From the NCBI GenBank assembly GCA_902805475.1, contig CADCSX010000003.1, positions 1,674,001 to 1,738,000 on the forward strand: 64,000 nt of DNA, written 5' to 3'. Shown piece by piece: positions 25,008 through 36,711 of the stretch. Source of the stretch: Entonaema liquescens. Its lineage: Eukaryota > Ascomycota > Sordariomycetes > Xylariales > Xylariaceae. The position numbers were made by a program, and so were the translations under genes. The notes under the pieces are model-generated. The model did not search any database. It saw nothing but the letters and a program-made list of their open reading frames with translations, and had not been told where the DNA came from. Position 1 is the stretch's first letter; each line of letters begins with the position of its first letter.

Positions 25008-25950
25008 ATGATGGACTACGCGCAATACCAGCAACCACCACAGTCGGCGCATTCTGGTTACACAAATTCTGGTGCTGGGAACAACATCACATCCCCAACG
25101 AGTCACAGCATACATCAACACGGCGTTCAAACTTCGCCAATCCTACCATCGCAACACCAAACTTCGACGCCGGGACAAGGACACAACATGTACCAAACTC
25201 AGTACGGCGTGCCCCAGCAGGGAATGCACTACGGGGTACCCCAGATTCAGGCGGCTGCCATGGCCGCGACCGCTGCCGCTGCTGGTGGAACGGGCTATTC
25301 ATCATACATGCCATCGGACCCTAGCCTACCTCAAAATTCACCTAGGATGACGTCTGGGGAAGAAGGATTCGCGTGATCCTCGATCACCTCAGCAGCTGAA
25401 TAATGTGAATCAATTACCTGGACGACGTCTGAGCCAGGTTACAAGCCCTGGTGTCCCGAGTGCGCCGATGATGAACCACGCCGGCGGCCGCTCCGCTGTT
25501 GCCCCTCCCCCAATGCCGCCGACACAATCCATGCCTCCGCCTCAATCGCCCGAGATAGCTGCGGGTGCAGAAGAATCCCCGTTATATGTCAATGCGAAGC
25601 AATTCCACCGCATACTCAAGAGAAGAGTAGCTCGGCAGCGATTAGAAGAGGCGTTGCGCCTAACGAGCAAAGGTAGAAAACCCTACCTTCACGAGTCCCG
25701 GCATAACCATGCGATGCGAAGACCTCGGGGTCCCGGCGGACGATTCCTAACCGCAGAAGAAGTAGCCGAGATCGAGAGGAATAAGGGCTCGGGCGAGGAC
25801 AAGGATGGAGGTGCGCATGAGACAGCACCTGTCAAGGCCGGCTCGAAGAGGAAGTCGGACTCTAATTCCACCGCACCAAATAAAAAGGCTAAGACACAAC
25901 CGGAGACACCCGACGATGATGAAGATGACGATGCCGAAGATGATAGCTGA
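25008..25950 (+). CDS. hapB: CCAAT-binding complex subunit HapB (NF-YA/Hap2), one frameshift
   Basis: HapB is the sequence-specific NF-YA subunit that joins the HapC/HapE histone-fold dimer and inserts into CCAAT boxes in the nucleus. ATG 25008 gives MMDYAQYQQPP and a Gln/Pro/Ala-rich N-terminus. The conserved core follows at about residues 188-252: EESPLYVNAKQFHRILKRR (subunit-interaction helix) and RKPYLHESRHNHAMRRPRG (DNA-binding part), then GGRFLTAEE. The tail is acidic after a KRKSDS/NKKAK basic patch. The frame breaks near 25,358: a GGGG run reads as one G too many. With three Gs the sequence continues MTSGKKDSRDPRSPQQ without interruption, giving 314 codons (313 aa). No intron explains the break. 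The downstream frame, including the whole CCAAT domain, is intact, so a sequencing error is the likelier reading. Confidence 0.92.
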
Positions 25951-27122
25951 AAGAAGCTGCAAGCCACATGATACTTTGTTTTGTGAGCCGTTACGACGTT
26001 ACGACAAGCTTGATTCTTACCGTCTATACCTTTCCGTATCCGGTTTCGGGCGATGGGAGCATAGTAGGGGAGTCATTTTGGAGGGGGCAGCGTGTTGGAT
26101 GGGGCTGGTTTCCAGTGGCCGGTCGGTGCAAGCTGCTTCGCGACCTGTAGGTCTCGAGAATACCAGTGGAATATGAATGGGGGGCGTCAGGACACTCGCT
26201 CTCGATTTTCCTAAACCGTTTCTTCGTCGCCCACGCGATAGTTTTCATTCCCTTTTATTTTTCTAATGCGATTGCATATTTGGCACATTCGGTGGGAAGG
26301 ATACGGTCTAGGGAAGTCTGAACGGGAGGAAGATTGCATGGAATGAAATGTGACGAACGGATGGATACCCCCTTATTCGCCAGATCTGGTTGCCGCTGAT
26401 TTTATCTTTTTCAATTATCTTCTTTAACCAGTTCTTTTATTTAGTTCGTGTCAACTACTTTAGGGCGGAATGTATTTTTGCTCGGACGCACATAAGTGGT
26501 CAGGCTACCAAATATGCGTTTTTTTTTTTTTTAAAGGCGAAGGGGTGGCGTTGACTTCAAGAGATACTCTGCAGAGAGGGGAAAAAAAAGAAACAGAAAG
26601 CAAGAAATGATGGCTAACCCTGCCAAGATTGGAAAAAAAAAAAAGAGGAATCTCGCTGGAAACCTGGACCCCCACGCAGGGATGACGGGATGGACATAGA
26701 TTTCCAATGGTAATCCGTCGCCGGATGACAGGGACAGAGACATAGGGAATACGAAGTACAAGTTGCACTTCTATACGCTCATGTGTGTTACATTATTATA
26801 TGTAATAATGCCTTTTTACGAGTTTAATTTGTCCCTTTTAATATGATGTGTGGTGATGATTTGATTTGTAGCTGAAGGTGACTGTTTTTCTTGTTAAGAA
26901 ATTTGTAGAAAGAAATGCGATGGTTTTCAATAGCAGCTGCGTCACGTGATATTAAGATGACCTTAAGAGATGATACGGTCCCACTTTTATTTATACGTCT
27001 TTCGTTAAGAGACATCCAGCAAATCCAACAAATCGGGCATTACATTTACATCAAATTACGGTTGCAGCATTCGGATTCTCAGAACCCCATTTTGGCCCCA
27101 GAAGTCTTGATAAACTATCAAG
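25951..27122. other. Intergenic region between hapB and LSM2
   Basis: Holds the hapB 3' region and the LSM2 promoter. Poly-A/T runs occur near 26,520 and 26,584-26,645. The palindrome TCACGTGA lies at 26,942-26,949, about 174 bp before the LSM2 ATG. No gene seen. Confidence 0.5.
26942..26949. promoter_or_regulatory. TCACGTGA E-box palindrome upstream of LSM2
   Basis: A perfect TCACGTGA octamer, the type bound by Cbf1/Pho4-class bHLH proteins. A second identical octamer, also preceded by G, lies at 27,367-27,374 inside LSM2 intron 1. Binding is inferred only. Confidence 0.35.
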
Positions 27123-28247
27123 ATGTTATTCTTCAGGTACGTTCTCGACCCGGACTATCTTTATCTTGATTCCGCCATTCGGAAAGCATGTCTTCCTATC
27201 CAGAGATATTCCGTGTCTCCCCACAAAGCTGGGTGATATGTTGGAGCAGCGTGGAAGCACGAAAGTTGCTATACAATGTTGCGCTTGTGTCAGGAGTTAG
27301 GGGCTAAGTTAAGAGTCGGTTGGCCGGTGTTTCGTGTTGAGAGTGAGCATAGGAAGGTGTGCCTCGTCACGTGAACTATCCACGGACTGGTGCTAGGCCA
27401 CCCCTCCCAGCGGTTGAGTCTCATCCGAAAGCCGCCGTTTGCTTGGCTCTCATTCACATTTACGGCATTGCTTGGGGTTATGCTTTCGTACAGGGAGATA
27501 TGGGAACTACGCTCGGGATGCAGGAAAGCGGGTGGTCAGAAGAGGGGGGAGTGAGGGAGGGAGAGGAACAAGAAGGAAGAGAGAAACGTGCAGGAGGCAA
27601 TGGATAGCTAACGTCGGTATGAACAGTTTCTTCAAGACGCTCATCGACCACGAGGTGACGGTCGAGCTCAAGAACGACATCCAGATCCGAGGCACGCTCA
27701 AGAGCGTCGACCAGTACCTCAACATCAAGCTTGATGATATACAGGTTGTCGAGGAGATCAAGTACCCGCATCTGGTGAGTTCACTGAATTATATGAGTGG
27801 GGGGAATGGTCGATACTATTTCTCTGTATCTGCCCATATTTTTATATCATTCCTTCCCTTTCCAGCATCTATCTTATGCTCCCTAGGGCATACCGGGAAT
27901 TCATACCTCCCTGGCGTTACACCCCAAACCCTAGAGTCAGACTAGTTCCGCTTTTACTAACCAATGGCGAAATAGAGTTCCGTAAAGAACGTCTTCATCC
28001 GAGGCTCGGTCGTGCGATACGTCCACCTCCCCGCCGCAGCCGTAGACGTCCCGCTTCTAGAGGACGCGACGAGAAGAGGTTCGTGCATACTCTAACTCTA
28101 ATCCCTAGGCATACCACATTATCTATCATCCTTCTACTCTCGCTTATCAAACCCGGTTTATCTTCTTTTCTTATAAATAAGTGAGACGAGAATAAAAAAC
28201 TAATGATCAAAATAGAAGCCGCACAACAAGCAGGCAAGGGAAAATGA
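27123..28247 (+). CDS. LSM2: U6 snRNA-associated Sm-like protein Lsm2
   Basis: Lsm2 is a subunit of the Lsm1-7 ring (mRNA decapping, cytoplasm) and the Lsm2-8 ring (U6 snRNA, nucleus). Four exons join exactly in frame: 27123-27136, 27627-27774, 27976-28078 and 28216-28247. The protein has 98 residues and begins MLFFSFFKTLIDHEVTVELK. Sm1 is seen as NDIQIRGTLKSVDQYLNIKLDD and Sm2 as FIRGSVVRYVHLP, followed by LLEDATRREAAQQAGKGK at the end. Introns are 490, 201 and 137 nt with donors GTACGT, GTGAGT and GTTCGT; CTAAC/ACTAAT branch points precede the first and third acceptors. The first exon encodes only four codons plus two bases, and intron 1 is unusually long for this genome. Confidence 0.95.
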
Positions 28248-28782
28248 GAAAATGGTATTCGAGGGAATAGGTCTAGTTCGGAAAAGCAGGCAATACTTAA
28301 TGGGTTTTGGCATGAAGGCGGCCGTTGGTATCAGATAATGAGGTCAAGGACGAAGACGCTTTTTAACATATATGATGCAAGAGATAACTAGGGCAAGGAA
28401 GTAGGAAGATGAGCACTGGTTCTAGCATGAGAAAACTAGGCCAGCCTAGAAGAACTAGGTGTGCCGTCATGATACCACCATGGGATGAGGATGAGTTCGC
28501 ATAGACAATTACTATAGCCCTCTAACCCCATCCCGCGTCCCATGCTATACTGAGTGTGATGAGACCTACTACTCACCTGCGATTAACCTATATCTCGTCT
28601 GCCGTGCTGAGGTCATATTCCCTTTCAACTGTGTAATCATTGAACAGGGCGACTGGAGTATTGTGTGGTGCGATACTAATCCATAGCTTCGGCGTATTAG
28701 TTTCATAAGGTCCAACTATATCACATAATATCCCAACATCACCTTCAAATTACCTATCCATCCATTCACAATCAGGCCCTAC
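28248..28782. other. Convergent 3' region between LSM2 and PSO2
   Basis: 535 bp between two convergent stop codons. It must contain both 3' ends. No open frame, repeat or RNA gene seen. Confidence 0.5.
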
Positions 28783-31358
28783 TTACCACCAAGCACCACC
28801 ACCCCTCCCATCCTTCCCCTCCCAAAGCTCTTCCCCCTCCTTATCCTTCCCCTCCTCCAAAACCCTCACAACACCCCCCTTCCTCCTCTCCCCAAGCCAC
28901 CTATCAATCCAGCCCTTCATGCGCTTCCGCCCCTGCTCACTCCCCACATTCACCGTGGGCACGACCTTGTCGACGCGCAGCGCCATCAGGAACAACGCTA
29001 GCTCGCGGAAGCTGCTGTGCTCCGAGTACGGGACGCCGAAGCACATAGCGTCGCGGGTGCTGCCGCGCTGGGCCGCGAGGTCCCGGAGCGAGAAGCGCGT
29101 GCGCCACGCCGGGCCGTGTAGGAGCGTCGTGGTCGCCACGCTGCCCGGCGACGCGTTGGCGCTGCTTGTCGCCGCGGTGCTCTTCGCCGCGCCCGCGGGC
29201 CGGTAGTTCCAACCGCTGGGGCGGAAGCCCACGATGCGCGAGAAGTGCGGCTTGTACCCGTTGAGGTACTCTTGTAATGTCTCCGCTCGGATCTCCATCA
29301 GCATCTGCATGTGCACCTGCGCCTCGAGCGGGTTGGATGTCATGAGCGCTGTGAGTTCTGGATCGCCTAGCTGCGAGCAGATTTTGATCTTGGACGGCGA
29401 TGCGAAGATTTTGGTTCCTAGAGCTTGCGCGATAGCCTTGCATATGCGCTCCTTGCCGATGGAGTATGTCCCGCATATGACGAGAAGACGATTCTTTCGA
29501 GGACTGCCTTCTGATTTGACAGCGGACGACGAAGTCTTCTCTTCCTTTTTGAAGAATTTACTGACTTTACCCTTTTCTTGTTTCAATGCGTCTAGAATTT
29601 CGGTTGCATCCCCCGTATCGTTAGATATCAACTTGCAAAATTCAGCACAGGTTGAAATAACGTCATCTTGGGGAGGAAAGGAGTAACGAGGGTTGAGGTA
29701 TGTTGTATCCAGGTAGCAAACGTCGATCTTCTGCTGTTTGGTTTTACCAGAAGTACTATCAATTGTTTCAGGCTTTAGTAGTGAATGGTTGATATGTGCT
29801 GGGCAAGCTCGAAAGTCGCCGCAGTGTAAGATCCGTTGCTTTCTTGGATTCGGTCCTTTTCCAATGGTTTTCTCAAAAAGGAACAGCGAACTGCCTGGAC
29901 AATGATTGGCTGGGATCATAGTAACCGTTACCCCTTCCGTTCCTGGAACCTCTACTGTCTGATCGAATTCTAGCTCAACTACCCACTTAGCCGCAGTTCG
30001 AAGCTGATTCTTCACAAGACTCCCCGTGACCTTACTACAATAGATAGGCCCGTGAGACCAATTGGCTGTTAGGCCAATATAGTGGTCACTATGAAAGTGG
30101 CTAAGGAAGTAGGCGTTGCAGCCTTTCACGGCGCCATACCGAAAGGCATCAACGCAGATAGAGAATCCGGGCATGATCTTATAGAAGGGACACGTCCGTT
30201 GGTATGCGGGTTTGCCTCGTGAGGAATGCTCTGCGGCTGCAGCCGAAGCCCATGCGGCATCTTCTGCATGTCCCGACATCAGCTTGCTGAAGGCCGAAGT
30301 AGGTTTGTTCGCTGTGGTGCCTCCCAGACTGATTGGGTTCGCTTGACCAGGCCGTGGTACAGCGGCTTTGGCAAACCGCTTGCTGACCACTGGCGCATCT
30401 ACTTTTCTGGGGACGTTGGGTCTTCTGACTTCGGTTTCGAAAGAGGTATTGGGTTGCCATCTAGACAAGCATTTACGTGAACTGTTGCTTGATCTGGAGT
30501 GATACCAGCCAAATTTGCGTTGCACAACGGACAACATTCTACGATCTCTTCAACCTCCTGGAATTCGCCAATCCCGCCATCGGAAGTGTAGTTCCCTGTC
30601 TCTTCAGCTTCGAGCCGCGCCTGTTCTTCCATATATCGCCTTTCACGAAATTCTTCGCCACCGTCGTACTCCTCAACGTCGTCAAACAGGCCTTCTACAT
30701 CCTCGAGGTCTTTAAATTCCTCATATGCGGACTCCCCTTGATTAAGGGGTGGGATATCGGGAACTTCTGGGCAACTTTCATCAACTGGTATATTCGGTAC
30801 GGGAGCTAAGTCTAGTTCTGTCGTTTCATTTCTAACCTGAGCTGGGGTGGCAACCGCCTCAACACCCGTGTTACTTTCCAGTGGAGGGGACTCTGTGTCA
30901 TCGTCTTCGCTATCGGAATCGATTAAGAATGGTCCCTTCTTTCTAGCTTGTTTTGTTGCCTTTCGTTCCGGCACCGTTGACCCCTCCTGATCGGGCTCTT
31001 CGTTCCGTATGCTCCACGAGTTTTGAAGTAGACTCTCGTTTCCATCGTGGCTTAATTTCCTCCGCTTAGAAAATCTTATTCCTTTTTCAATGCTTTGGGA
31101 GACATCTCCGTCTCCAAATAGATCTTCGTCGGCCTTCGGGGGTGGTGCAACACTGGGTGTAGGAACGGAGGTATTCGCAGGACCGGCACAGAATAGTTGC
31201 TCCTCCACTTCAACTTTCTGAAAGAAATTAAGTATATTCCCGTTTGCGGGTGGCTTCTTCTTTCCAATCGGCGTCTTCCCACCCTTCCCGTTTGCTGTAG
31301 GGCCGAAGTTTAGCTTCGACTGTTTCCGAGGGGTCATTGACTTTGTCGAGGCTGGCAT
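28783..31358 (-). CDS. PSO2: DNA crosslink repair nuclease Pso2/Snm1 (metallo-beta-lactamase/beta-CASP), one frameshift
   Basis: Pso2/Snm1 is a nuclear 5' exonuclease that processes interstrand crosslinks. ATG 31358 gives MPASTKSMTPRKQSKLNFG, with a GNILNFFQKVE motif soon after. A Rad18-like zinc finger lies near residues 275-300 (CCPLCNANL...HVNACL). The metallo-beta-lactamase core near 420 shows YFLSHFHSDHYIGL (HxHxDH metal motif) and IPANHCPGSSLFLFE, then LHCGDFRA and DVCYLDTTYLNPRY. The beta-CASP segment contains RLLVICGTYSIGKERI and later YSEHSSFRELALFL. The reading frame breaks near 30,398: the first frame ends SEDPTSPEK-stop while the next continues KVDAPVVSKRFAKAAVPRPG. One extra base in the AAAAG run restores 859 codons (858 aa). 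No intron of legal size and phase fits. The metal ligands downstream are intact. It is convergent with LSM2. Confidence 0.9.
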
Positions 31359-31899
31359 TGCAAGGAAATGTTGAATGTAACTTTTGCACAATTGAACATA
31401 TCATGGATTTGTCTATAAGAACATTGTCGCGAATTCGAAATTGCAACTCGTTCTATTAATTCACTGCGTAGGCAGACGAAGTTGTAGGTTTCTCAAGGGA
31501 CTATTATAGGTGCTAAAAAGTTGCCCCTCGGTCGGATTACAGCAGATAGTACGAGTAATTGATACCCACTTTTTGACGCGACAAAAGAGACTCATTTACG
31601 CGTTGTCACTTGACAATTCAATTAAGTACACTTACTAATCTTCTATAGTTATACTTTTACTAAAGTAATTATACTTGCATGGCATTGAATTATGCACTTA
31701 ACAATAGAGAGATTATAAGAGTTTAAGTAATGGTCCAGATAATTATCAATTCATTTCATTGCGCCTATAACGCCATGCTATCGGTCATCCAACCGTATTG
31801 GAAATCATACGTAGTCCCATCTAACCCTCGCACAGAAGGATGTCATCACTCTTTACATAAACATAACATTTACCTAATTCAAAGCGAAGCCACATCCTT
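31359..31899. other. Intergenic region between the phosphate transporter 3' end and PSO2
   Basis: 541 bp lying upstream of PSO2 and downstream of the transporter gene (both minus strand). It is AT-rich, with no coding signal or recognisable site. Confidence 0.45.
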
Positions 31900-34171
31900 T
31901 CAGTTTGATGAAGAATCCTTAGGCTCGCTCTTTTCGTTTAGGGTCTGCTCTTCTATCCTGTCGCTGGGCGTACCGTTCGAATTGGAAGCTGACGGCCTGT
32001 TCACGCCTTTCTCTTGCTTGAGCGAGTTGACACTGCTGGGAGAGTGACCTTTGAAGTAGTTGTAGATCTCATGAGTGTAGTCTTCGTCGTCTTCAAGTGG
32101 AGCTGCTGACTCCACATCGGTACCAGCTCTGGCGGCTTCTCTCTCTTCCCAGTCGGCGCGCATATCCTTAATCTTGGCCTTCATGTCTAGATCGGGGTGG
32201 TATCCCTTCCCAACACCAGTCCATCTCTCCCAGAGCGAAAGATGCTGAGGGTGGATAGCAATTCCGTGGTATTCGTTTTCACGACCATCAAGGATATATT
32301 GCCACCGACGCTCCTGCTCCTTAAGATCAAGACCAGTTGTATCGGGGAGCCAAAGCAGCGTGATCAGCATGCCGGCAAGACCAAACCAGGGAACAACGTA
32401 GAACTTTGTTCGGGTGTCGATATAGTTGTATAGTACGGAAGCCAAGAGGGCACCGGCCTTTCCAATCATGGCTGAAAACCCGTGGGCGCTGGCTCGAATC
32501 TGGGTGGGGAAAACCTCACCAGCAACGAGGAAGGTAACCGAGTTGGGTCCGAACTGGTTGAAGAAGGATGATAGGAAGTACATCGCTTGGAAAGCGTGGA
32601 TACCCGCGGGGCTGCTATAGTAGTCGTAGTGAAACGCCGGAACCACGAACATGACGAAACACATCAGGAAACCAACCTGTTGCATGGTTTTCCTGCCATA
32701 CATTTTGTTGTCAATCGTCATGGATGCAGCGTAGTAGCCAGCAAGCGAAACGACAACGTTAACTAAGTTCCATGTCCACGTAGTCATGATCGAGTCGGGG
32801 TTATCAGAAATCACTTTGATGAATTGACCTAAATTCAGATAAGCTTATGCAATTAAAGTATTGGGTTCATATTAAGTCTTACTCTGGAAGAGCTTGTTGC
32901 CGTAAAAGAATACGTCGTTGCAAAACCATCCACCGGCAGTGGCTAGTAGACGTCCGCCGAAGTGGCCGATTGTCAACTTGAGAGACCGGACGTCGTATCC
33001 AGTTACGTTCGACTTCTTCTTAGCCGCCTCTAACTGCTTGCTAGCGGACTTCATCTTCCAAGTACGGTAGTAGGCCAACCACAAAGTGCCAATGGCTGGA
33101 AAAGCGAAGGATAAGCGGAAAGCATATTGGGCGGCAGTCGCAGAGTACGGGGGGTTGCCGTGACCGCGGTTGAAAATCACCAATAGCACGATGAGTACAA
33201 CTTGGTTGACAAATTGACCCCAGCCTTGCATCAAAAATGCCATCGTAACTTTGCGACCACGGTGGAGACGATCATCTCTAGTCGATAATCTACCGGCGGT
33301 AACGGCATTTTCCATGGATGATGTAGCTGTGATGGGATATTCACCACCAACTCCAATACCTAGTTTTTCAAATGTTAGTCCTCATGATAGACAGAGGGAA
33401 ATCTTAAGCTCAAGCTCCCTTACCGTAAACAAACAGGGACCATGCGTACATGATAACCCAACCTTGGAGTGTGGTACCCCAAGATCCGGTAAGCATGAGA
33501 AGACCGAGAAGCATAACCAAGGCGTCTTGAATCAGACCCCATCTTCGACCGACCCAGTCGCCAATCACCTATAAAAAGAAGCCGTTAGTAGCGTTCCCCT
33601 AATTCACTTTGTTAAGGTTTGGTGGGGTGAAATCGTGACTTACACCAACGAAAACTTGGCCAACCATGATACCAATAATTTCAAGGTAGGTCACGGCGGC
33701 CACCCAATTCCTGCTACACTCGGTACCCGACTTGCCCCAGCAAGTTCCCCACACGCTCTCGAAGAGAGGTTCTAGATTTCCAATGGAGAAAAGAACGTAG
33801 CCTTCTAGACCCAGTCCGGCACCGGGTAGGATAGCGTTTCGGAAGTACCAAGAGACGGGGCTAAGAGGATCTTCTTTTACCATAGCCCAGATGTTTTTGG
33901 CCTCTTCGGCGCTTTCAGCTCGGTCGACTTTGTTAACGAAAGAGAAGCGCTTCCAGAAGGGAAGGTCGGCCCAGTAGACTCCATCACTCGTATACGAGTC
34001 ATCAGGATGTGTGAGATGCGAAAAGATCTGCCTCTCATACTCGGTGGTGTAGTCAGTGGAAGTCCCTGGAGGGTAATGAAGATGCTCATCGCCCGTCTCA
34101 GGGCCATGAGGCACAGGAATCTCTCCTATCGGGGGATCATGTTCGTGGTGGTGGCGAAGAAATTTCGCCAT
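31900..34171 (-). CDS. MFS transporter of the phosphate:H+ symporter family (Pho84/Git1-related)
   Basis: A predicted plasma-membrane proton-coupled carrier for inorganic phosphate or a phosphorylated metabolite. Four exons join in frame: 34171-33644, 33568-33424, 33359-32883 and 32828-31900. Introns are 75, 64 and 54 nt, with GTAAGT, GTAAGG and GTAAGA donors. The product is 692 aa. It has a long His/Asp-rich cytoplasmic N-terminus, then hydrophobic segments. The MFS motif VIGDWVGRRWGLI follows TM2, and GVGGEYPITATSSMENA matches the phosphate-family segment after TM4. A long basic central loop contains RTWKMKSASKQLEAAKKK. The second half has FFNQFGPNSVTFLVAGEVFPTQIRASAHG, typical of the family, and LPDTTGLDLKEQERRW ends the last helix. 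The C-terminal tail is acidic and Ser-rich. The exact substrate cannot be told from sequence. Confidence 0.88.
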
Positions 34172-36711
34172 GGCTTAAAGGATAGTAATACGGAGAAGAG
34201 CGGGGGGGGGAGAAGGAGGAGGAGGAATTGGAAATCTCTCGAGGTATCCAACAAAGTATGTTCTATTAGGATTTCGTTATAAGGTTGACAGTTTGAGGTT
34301 GCGCCGTCTTGGCTCTAGGTAGGTAGTGGTCTGTGGCGTTTTGTGTACCGTTTTCTTAGGACCGAGAGGGAAAAAAGGTTCTGCAGAAACAGGCACGCGA
34401 CCAGTTAAGTCTGTGTACTATTTCCCCAGATATGCGTATCAATGTACAAGGTAGCAACTTAAGCACATATATAGTGCAGTTGCAAAAATGGAAGAAGCAG
34501 ATTTTGTACTTCTGGGGGGAGGAGAATGGCTAAGCCCACAGTTATATAAAATAAGACGAGGAGTTATTAAGCCAAAAGGAAAGAAAAATTTCCTACGGGG
34601 TGACCGTGGCGAGCTACCTCATGAAAGGTCATGTTTCAATCGATCAGAGATGCTATGATTCGGTAGAAACTAACAGTACTAGATCAGTGGATTTACATGG
34701 TAGACTGGTTGACTGGTTGACTGGGTGGACTGAAAGTGAACTAGGTAGAACTACATGGTAGCACTGGGGCACGATGGAGATGCTTGGCTTCTGACTGGCA
34801 AGCTGCAATCCCTCGTAGTCCCCCACAAAGCTGTATAGGGGACCGAACTTCTTTACGTACCATGCGGGTCTAACATCCTTTCTAGTATCCTCTTGGCGAT
34901 GGGGCTGCATCGCCCGCGTCAGCGGCCCTCCAGTGCTTGCTTGATAGGTACTTGATATCAAGTCGAATACATCAGTACCTGGTCAGTGTGGGCATGCAAA
35001 GTTTCACTTGAAGCCCAATTGTCGATCATTATAGGTTACGTGTGTAATTACGATATGGCAGGTGAGTGTGTTGAAAATGTCGAATGCCAATCTTAAAGTG
35101 GCAGCTGGGAATTTGTGATGGATTCTCGGTCGTTGACGTAAAAACGAGGGTAGACCTCGCCAAAGATGCTCGGAATACAGGAACTATCAGGTTAGATGTT
35201 AGCTTGAAAACGATATCTCTGGATCTTGAGGCGACTATAGATGAGCCAATCAAAAGCAAGAATTGGAACACGTTTCTTCCCTGGGCCAGATGATTCGGCA
35301 GAGTATCCCTGCAAGACGCTAAGGAAAGCTACATCCTCCCGACGTGGATAAGTACCCCTCTCTCGTAAATATGCGTGATAGGTACGTGAGATGCAAGCAG
35401 GGGTAATATGCGGGCCGAAGTTCACTCTCGATGTTAGGTATGGACTAGGATATAGTGACCGAAGGCACTCGACCAAGTTCTGCCAGGTCGACCTGCCGAG
35501 GAAGACTCTGTAAGAGCGACACTAAGCCGAACAAACCCCCCCGCCGGTTCTAGCAGTAATATGGCAGTAACATAGCAGGTACCGACCTATTAACGGCACT
35601 AACGGTACATAATACCCCTGGTACCTCGGGGGTGGTGCTGGGTGGTTGGTCAAAAATAGTTTTCTCGCATTTGTCAAAGAGGGTTGCTAAGCTTTTCCTC
35701 GGCGCTGCGAGCACGCTGCAAGAAACATCGCCAAGTTGCTAGGCGAGCGACCATTTTCCTGGGCAATACACCTCAATAGTCTCGACCACGAGGGACTTTA
35801 CCCGAATTCGCAAGTGGTCGTGTGATCTCTTGCAATTTCTGTCGCAACCGCAGTTAGCTGTGCTGCGTGCCGAGATATTTGCGTATTCTCGTCGGTGTGT
35901 CGGGTTTGTCGATTTTGTCGTGATGACTGTTTGAAACATGTCACGGCATTGACTGAGCAACATTGGCAAATAAGGTCCCGGCCCTTTGACAGTGGAGTAT
36001 TTACTTAGTCCTTCGTATATCTACTGTGCATGTAATAGGAAATAGATGGGACGAATGGCAAAGTACAACCGAATTGGGGAGTTGAGAAAGAGGCGCAAAA
36101 TGCGGACGCTTCGAAGCGGATGTCTCGGACGATAAGATAAGTTGAGGCGTAGGCAAGTAGGTGTGGGTATGCTCTCGTTGCTTTTTTTTTTTTTTTTTTT
36201 TTTTCATACGACATCTTATAAATTCAATGCGACAAGAACTGGTGACGAATCTCTGTTAATCTTAGGTACTTACTGGTTGGAATTGATAATCGGTATTCTC
36301 GATTTGTCTACCGGGCCATATATTGAGGCGTCAGCTTGTGGTTCTAGAATTTGCCGTTACATAGGGTAGTTCCGTACGTATTTTGGGGGTGCAACATGTA
36401 GGTTTATCCTAGGTAACGTAGTTTGGCGGTCTTATCGATAAGAAGCTGAAGAAAAAAAGAAGTTCTCAAGTCTCGAAGAGTTTAATTAACAGCACGTGAA
36501 CACGGGTCAGTGCTCCTTCGCGATCAGACGCGTTGCGTTGTCAGACCCCAGAGTCCAATCTTGGTATGTTACAGATTAGATAGTCCCTACATCACATCTT
36601 CATCCCTTTAAGTTCACATTGTGATTTTACGAGAATACAGTAACTGTTTGAGCTTATACATGCCCACTCACTTTGATTTATTCACTTGTAAAAGCGACAA
36701 ACCTGTACACA
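34172..36711. other. Divergent intergenic region between the phosphate transporter and APN1
   Basis: 2.5 kb holding two outward-facing promoters. A poly-G/AGG tract occurs near 34,201-34,225, T23 at 36,182-36,204, and a CACGTG hexamer at 36,493-36,498, about 215 bp before the APN1 ATG. No supportable gene. Confidence 0.45.
36182..36204. repeat. Poly-T run of 23
   Basis: 23 consecutive thymines, about 510 bp upstream of the APN1 start codon. Confidence 0.95.

Noticed and set aside
28937..29476. 179-codon open frame within PSO2 in another frame
   Set aside because: Arg/Ala/Gly-rich shadow of the GC-rich PSO2 coding sequence.
30398..30470. Intron (GTAAAT...CCAG) to explain the PSO2 frameshift
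   Set aside because: It would remove the end of the zinc finger and the exon phases do not match.
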